8,451 nt of DNA from Prolixibacteraceae bacterium (GTDB lineage: Bacteria > Bacteroidota > Bacteroidia > Bacteroidales > Prolixibacteraceae): the NCBI GenBank assembly GCA_014380255.1, contig JACMKG010000426.1, positions 1-8,451 on the forward strand, in the 5' to 3' direction. Of this stretch, positions 5,030 through 8,451 are shown piece by piece. Numbering within the stretch: position 1 is the stretch's first letter; each line of letters starts with the position of its first letter. The position numbers and the translations under genes are program-made. Under the pieces are notes generated by a model, which worked only from the letters and a program-made list of their open reading frames with translations, was not told the origin of the DNA and made no database searches.

Positions 5030-6361
5030 TTGGAAACAGATCCTTATCCTATACTGAGCGCAATATCATGGAATATTGAATTCTTTTCTTTTACTCCTGG
5101 TATTGTCGCCAGCCTTACTGTCATTCTGATCTTGTTACTCTGTTCGGCATTAATTTCCGGATCGGAAGTCGCTTACTTTTCTTTAAGTGCTTCTGAGAAA
5201 CAGAAAATCAATGGCATACAGACTAAAAAGAATACTTATTTACTCAAAAACCTTGAATCCCCAGAGCAATTATTGGCTACCCTCCTGGTGGCCAATAATT
5301 TTGTTAATGTAGGTGTTGTTATTTTATCAAGTTTAACCATTAATCACCTGGTTAGCTTTCCTCAAAAGCCTGTTCTGGAGTTTGTCTTTCACGTCCTTAT
5401 CATCTCCTTTCTCATTTTACTGATAGGTAAGATTATTCCCAAGGTATATAGCACGAAACATGCCTTGAAATTTGCCCGTTTCATTTCTTTGCCACTGTAC
5501 TACCTGATTCGGATTCTTAAACCTATCAACTCCATCTTCCTCTTGTCGAACTCGTTTATGAATAAGTGGAGCCATACAAATAACCAACAGCTGTCCGTTG
5601 ACCAATTGTCACAGGCACTGGAACTGACATCTCAATATGAGTCAAAAGAAGACAAGGAAATCTTAAAGGGCATTGTTCAATTTGGAAATAAGAGTGTGGC
5701 CGATATCATGCATTCACGCGTGGATGTTGTTTCGGCAGACATGAAGGACAGTTATCCAAAGATTCTAAGCCTGATAACAGAAACAGGCTTTTCCAGGATT
5801 CCTGTTTATTCCGATACGTTTGATAATATAAAGGGAATACTTTATATCAAGGATATTCTTCCCCATGTGCATAAAGGGGCCACTTTCCGCTGGCAAAGTC
5901 TTATAAGACCTCCATTCTATGTTCCTGAGACCAAAAAGATTGATGATCTGCTGGAGGAATTTCAAAAGAGCAAAGTGCATATGGCCATTGTGGTGGATGA
6001 ATATGGAGGAAGCTCCGGAATTGTTACCCTGGAAGATATTCTGGAAGAAATAGTAGGAGAAATAACCGATGAATTTGATGAGGAAGAGTTATTCTATACC
6101 AAGATCAGTGATAACACGTATATCTTTGACGGGAAAGTCCTTATCGAGGATTTCCTCAAGGTAATAGGTTATGATGAAACTTTCCTGGATGACTTAAAAG
6201 GAGAGGCTGATACTCTGGCAGGGCTTATTCTTGAGCTAAAAGGTGAAATACCGGCGAAGAATGATATTCTCAACTGCAAAAACTTTGTCTTTACGATCGA
6301 TTCTGTGGATAACAGACGTATCAAGCAGATTAAAGTTGAAATTAAACCCACCGTGCAATAA
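5030..6361 (+). CDS. gldE: GldE: DUF21-CBS-CorC membrane protein (gliding motility-associated)
   Basis: A 443-residue inner-membrane protein of the CNNM/CorC (HlyC) type. The DUF21 membrane domain has hydrophobic segments at about 25-45, 88-108, 116-137 and 150-172, with the conserved SALISGSEVAYFSLS (39-53) and IGKIIPKVYS (132-141). A CBS pair follows (about 223-345), with SRIPVYSDTFDNIKGILYIK and VVDEYGGSSGIVTLEDILEE. The C-terminal CorC_HlyC domain (about 355-440) has EADTLAGLILELKGEIP. Relatives bind nucleotides through CBS domains and some move Mg ions. GldE was linked to gliding through suppression of a gldB defect in Flavobacterium (recalled, not checked). Many homologues occur in non-gliding Bacteroidales, so motility cannot be assumed. 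The start is a TTG at 5030 giving METDPYPIL; no in-frame ATG exists before the membrane domain, and GldE proteins usually begin this way. It is 17 bases after ssb and 6 before gldD. Confidence 0.93.
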   Translation: METDPYPILSAISWNIEFFSFTPGIVASLTVILILLLCSALISGSEVAYFSLSASEKQKINGIQTKKNTYLLKNLESPEQLLATLLVANNFVNVGVVILSSLTINHLVSFPQKPVLEFVFHVLIISFLILLIGKIIPKVYSTKHALKFARFISLPLYYLIRILKPINSIFLLSNSFMNKWSHTNNQQLSVDQLSQALELTSQYESKEDKEILKGIVQFGNKSVADIMHSRVDVVSADMKDSYPKILSLITETGFSRIPVYSDTFDNIKGILYIKDILPHVHKGATFRWQSLIRPPFYVPETKKIDDLLEEFQKSKVHMAIVVDEYGGSSGIVTLEDILEEIVGEITDEFDEEELFYTKISDNTYIFDGKVLIEDFLKVIGYDETFLDDLKGEADTLAGLILELKGEIPAKNDILNCKNFVFTIDSVDNRRIKQIKVEIKPTVQ

Positions 6362-6367
6362 TCCAAG

Positions 6368-6946
6368 ATGAAAAATATCCTATTTATTTTTTCTATTATC
6401 TTATTGCTTCTTGCAAACTCCTGCAAAGAGGAATATATCCCCAAGCCACGTGGCTATTTCAGAATAGACTTTCCTGAAAAGGCCTATATTTCGTTGGTTT
6501 CGGATACCATACCTTATCGGTTTGAAATTCCAACATACAGCCGGATAGAAGCAGATAAGGGACGAATCACTGAACCTTACTGGGTGAATCTAAAAATACC
6601 TCAGCACCGGGCGGAAGTTCATATAAGCTACAAGGCGGTGAATAACAACCTAATGGAACTCACGGAAGACTCCCGGACCCTGGCATACAAGCATTCAGTT
6701 AAAGCAGATGCAATCAATGAACGGGTTTTCATTAATGCTGAAAAAAAAGTATTTGGAACCATATACCAGATCGATGGGAATGCAGCATCCCCGCTCCAAT
6801 TTTATCTCACCGACAGTACCAAGCATTTTTTAAGAGGGGCATTGTATATCCGCGAAGTTCCCAACATCGATTCTATCCGCCCGGTCATTGAATTTCTTAC
6901 CCCGGATATCATTCATTTGATTGAAACCACTGAATGGACCCGCTAA
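6368..6946 (+). CDS. gldD: GldD-family gliding motility lipoprotein
   Basis: A 192-residue lipoprotein. The N-terminus is a lipoprotein signal peptide: MKN, a hydrophobic stretch (4-16), then the lipobox LANSC with C19 as the lipidated residue, followed by KEEYIPKPRGYFRIDFPEK, which is typical of GldD. The mature part has no membrane segments and should be anchored in the cell envelope. In Flavobacterium johnsoniae GldD is needed for gliding and for chitin use, but its biochemical role is unknown. Here no other gliding genes are in view. The start lies 6 bases after the gldE stop and the stop codon abuts the ATG of the transferase gene, so gldE-gldD-transferase is one transcription unit. Identity rests on the N-terminal motif, the length and the position next to gldE. 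Confidence 0.88.
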   Translation: MKNILFIFSIILLLLANSCKEEYIPKPRGYFRIDFPEKAYISLVSDTIPYRFEIPTYSRIEADKGRITEPYWVNLKIPQHRAEVHISYKAVNNNLMELTEDSRTLAYKHSVKADAINERVFINAEKKVFGTIYQIDGNAASPLQFYLTDSTKHFLRGALYIREVPNIDSIRPVIEFLTPDIIHLIETTEWTR

Positions 6947-7594
6947 ATGCCTATCTATAAATCCATATCAATTGACAAAGGATTGCTTTCAGTGTGGCAA
7001 ATCTCGGAAACCCTGGAAGAACTGCTTTCAGCATTTACCCAGGAAGAATTAGCAGATCCGGCTTTTCAGAGCTTCACCTTTGAAAAAAGAAAGTGTGAAT
7101 GGCTGGCAACCCGGGCATTGTTAAAGCAAATGATTGGTGCTGAATTTAAAGTTTCATACTCCCCGTCAGGCAAACCGCTTCTAAACCATCTTGTATATAA
7201 GCATATCAGCATCAGTCATTCGCGTGATTTTGTGGTGGTGTATCTCCACCAGGATCAGGCCGTTGGAATCGATGTTGAAAGTATGAACCGCAATTATGCA
7301 CCTATCACAAAAAGATATCTTTCAGAATCAGAACTGGGAGATGTGAAAGAAAACATCCTTCATCAATGTCTTTATTGGTGTGCCAAAGAAGCCATCTTTA
7401 AACTAGTGGAAGATGAAGGTATTGATTTCAGGAAACAAATTGAAGTGATGGCTTTGGATTCTCAAAAGACCTACATGACCGCTAAATATACGTCCGCTGA
7501 TGAAGAGACCATCTACCGGCTTCAGTACGATATCTTTCATCAACACTGCATGGTATGGGCCTGTAACATTCCTTCGACGACAATAAAGTTTTAA
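6947..7594 (+). CDS. 4'-phosphopantetheinyl transferase superfamily protein (Sfp type)
   Basis: A 215-residue enzyme that moves the phosphopantetheine arm of coenzyme A onto a serine of a carrier protein, switching on acyl or peptidyl carrier proteins. Visible motifs are EWLATRALLK (51-60), SPSGKPLL (72-79), ISISHS (87-92), the metal-binding VGIDVE with D109 and E111 (106-111), and WCAKEAIFK with E148 (144-152). All expected catalytic residues are present. The length is close to the two-domain Sfp form and well above the roughly 120-residue AcpS form. The ATG follows the gldD stop codon with no gap, which points to translational coupling. No carrier protein or synthase gene is nearby, so the substrate is not shown; it may serve the general fatty-acid carrier or a lipid/polyene pathway elsewhere. 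Confidence 0.92.
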   Translation: MPIYKSISIDKGLLSVWQISETLEELLSAFTQEELADPAFQSFTFEKRKCEWLATRALLKQMIGAEFKVSYSPSGKPLLNHLVYKHISISHSRDFVVVYLHQDQAVGIDVESMNRNYAPITKRYLSESELGDVKENILHQCLYWCAKEAIFKLVEDEGIDFRKQIEVMALDSQKTYMTAKYTSADEETIYRLQYDIFHQHCMVWACNIPSTTIKF

Positions 7595-7620
7595 GGATTG
7601 GAATTTTAATTGATCAAAAA

Positions 7621-7662
7621 GTGAGATTAATCGTTTATATAATTACATTTAATACATCTCAC
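7621..7662. promoter_or_regulatory. Inverted repeat in the zwf leader region (possible operator)
   Basis: GTGAGAT (7621-7627) is perfectly repeated in inverse as ATCTCAC (7656-7662), separated by 28 AT-rich bases and ending 10 bases before the zwf ATG. CACATTTG (7660-7667) is one base off the TAnnTTTG box but lies very close to the start codon. The 78-base gap between the transferase gene and zwf has no clear terminator. A 7-bp repeat can arise by chance. Confidence 0.25.
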
Positions 7663-7672
7663 ATTTGTAACA

Positions 7673-8451
7673 ATGAAACAAACCGAATCACATATCTTAG
7701 TCATCTTTGGAGCTTCAGGCGATTTGACCAAAAGAAAACTTATTCCTGCATTATATGAATTGCATACCCAGCAATTGCTTCCCGAAAAGCTGGCAGTCCT
7801 GGGCGTTTCACGTACAGAACTCACTGACGAAAGCTTCCGGGAAAAAATGAAGGAGTTCTTGTCTGTTCATCCTCAGGATCAGCAAGATATTGATTCTTTT
7901 TTAGAGCACTTATACTACCAACCACTATCAACAGCTAATTCAGCTGATTACACTATTCTTAAATCAAGACTGGAAACTTTGGGTAACGACCTCGATATAC
8001 CAGCTAACTATATTTATTATCTGTCGACCCCACCCAACATGTACCAGATTATTCCTCAAAGCCTGGCTAATGTTGGTCTGAACAATACAGCTGACGGGTT
8101 CAAACGGCTGATCATCGAAAAGCCTTTTGGTACCGACTTGAAAAGTGCTAAGGAACTCAATAAAAATCTGTTAAATTATTTTTCTGAAGAGCAACTGTAC
8201 CGGATCGATCACTATCTGGGCAAGGAAACGGTTCAGAATATGCTGGTAACACGCTTCTCGAATGGCATCTTTGAGCCTATCTGGAATCATAATTTCATCC
8301 ACCACGTTGAAATTACTTCTGCCGAAAAGCTCGGGGTAGAAAACCGCGGCGGTTACTATGATCATTCGGGAGCGATGCGTGATATGGTCCAAAATCACCT
8401 GATGCAGCTCGTGGGAATGATTGCCATGGAGCCACCCGTAGTCATTGAAGC
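7673..8451 (+). CDS. zwf: Glucose-6-phosphate 1-dehydrogenase, N-terminal half (3' end outside window)
   Basis: The ATG at 7673 opens a frame that stays open to the right edge: 259 full codons of an enzyme usually about 490-510 residues long. It oxidises glucose 6-phosphate to 6-phosphogluconolactone with NAD(P)+, the entry step of the oxidative pentose phosphate pathway, in the cytoplasm. The Rossmann nucleotide-binding loop FGASGDLTKRKL is at 12-23, EKPFG at 149-153, and the substrate-site signature RIDHYLGKE at 177-185. RGGYYD and then QNHL follow. By comparison with the Leuconostoc enzyme, D179 and H242 form the catalytic pair, while H180 and K184 bind the phosphate. The 78-base AT-rich gap before it suggests its own promoter. 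Genes for the lactonase or 6-phosphogluconate dehydrogenase may follow but are not visible. Confidence 0.96.
   Translation, partial: MKQTESHILVIFGASGDLTKRKLIPALYELHTQQLLPEKLAVLGVSRTELTDESFREKMKEFLSVHPQDQQDIDSFLEHLYYQPLSTANSADYTILKSRLETLGNDLDIPANYIYYLSTPPNMYQIIPQSLANVGLNNTADGFKRLIIEKPFGTDLKSAKELNKNLLNYFSEEQLYRIDHYLGKETVQNMLVTRFSNGIFEPIWNHNFIHHVEITSAEKLGVENRGGYYDHSGAMRDMVQNHLMQLVGMIAMEPPVVIE

Noticed and set aside
6169..6444. 91-codon minus-strand frame across the gldE-gldD junction
   Set aside because: It is antisense to both the GldE C-terminus and the GldD signal peptide, with no own start context or family signal.
8171..8398. 75-codon minus-strand frame inside zwf
   Set aside because: It is antisense to the zwf active-site region, which is clearly coding on the plus strand.

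Overview
The window looks like a chromosomal segment of a Bacteroidota bacterium, most likely of the order Bacteroidales (or the neighbouring Marinilabiliales). The evidence is the diagnostic gene set (RNase G, a Bacteroidota-type HU, mutY, ssb, gldE, gldD, Sfp-type transferase), the near absence of Shine-Dalgarno sequences, A/T-rich leaders, and TAnnTTTG-type -7 promoter boxes. No rRNA, tRNA, CRISPR array, insertion sequence or phage gene was seen. The genus cannot be fixed from this sequence.

Layout. (1) 1-372, minus strand: the first 124 codons of a RgpF-like (rhamnan synthesis F) surface-polysaccharide protein that runs off the left edge. (2) 373-1157: a gene-free stretch of about 0.8 kb holding two large imperfect palindromes (589-743 and 897-1057). 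They share one design, paired (GATAAGRTT)x2 arms at the centre, but differ in sequence in a partly compensatory way. (3) 1158-3262, minus strand: an operon read HU -> a 30-residue very basic protein (probable small ribosomal protein of the AURKAIP1/COX24 or mS38/bS22 type) -> RNase G. A strong intrinsic terminator follows it, and an AT-rich hairpin lies just upstream of rng. (4) 3263-3401: a divergent promoter region in which two TATTTTTGCA boxes face away from each other. (5) 3402-7594, plus strand: mutY, ssb, gldE, gldD and a 4'-phosphopantetheinyl transferase, with short gaps from ssb onward. (6) From 7673, plus strand: zwf (glucose-6-phosphate dehydrogenase), cut by the right edge after 259 codons.

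How the parts fit. The minus-strand operon joins nucleoid packaging (HU) with ribosome production (a putative ribosomal protein and an rRNA-processing nuclease). The plus-strand cluster starts with DNA maintenance (MutY adenine glycosylase, SSB) and continues into envelope functions (GldE membrane CBS protein, GldD lipoprotein), then carrier-protein activation. zwf, at the entry to the oxidative pentose phosphate pathway, appears to start a separate unit. I see no clearly new multi-gene system. The least explained items are the paired palindromes and the tiny basic gene between HU and rng.
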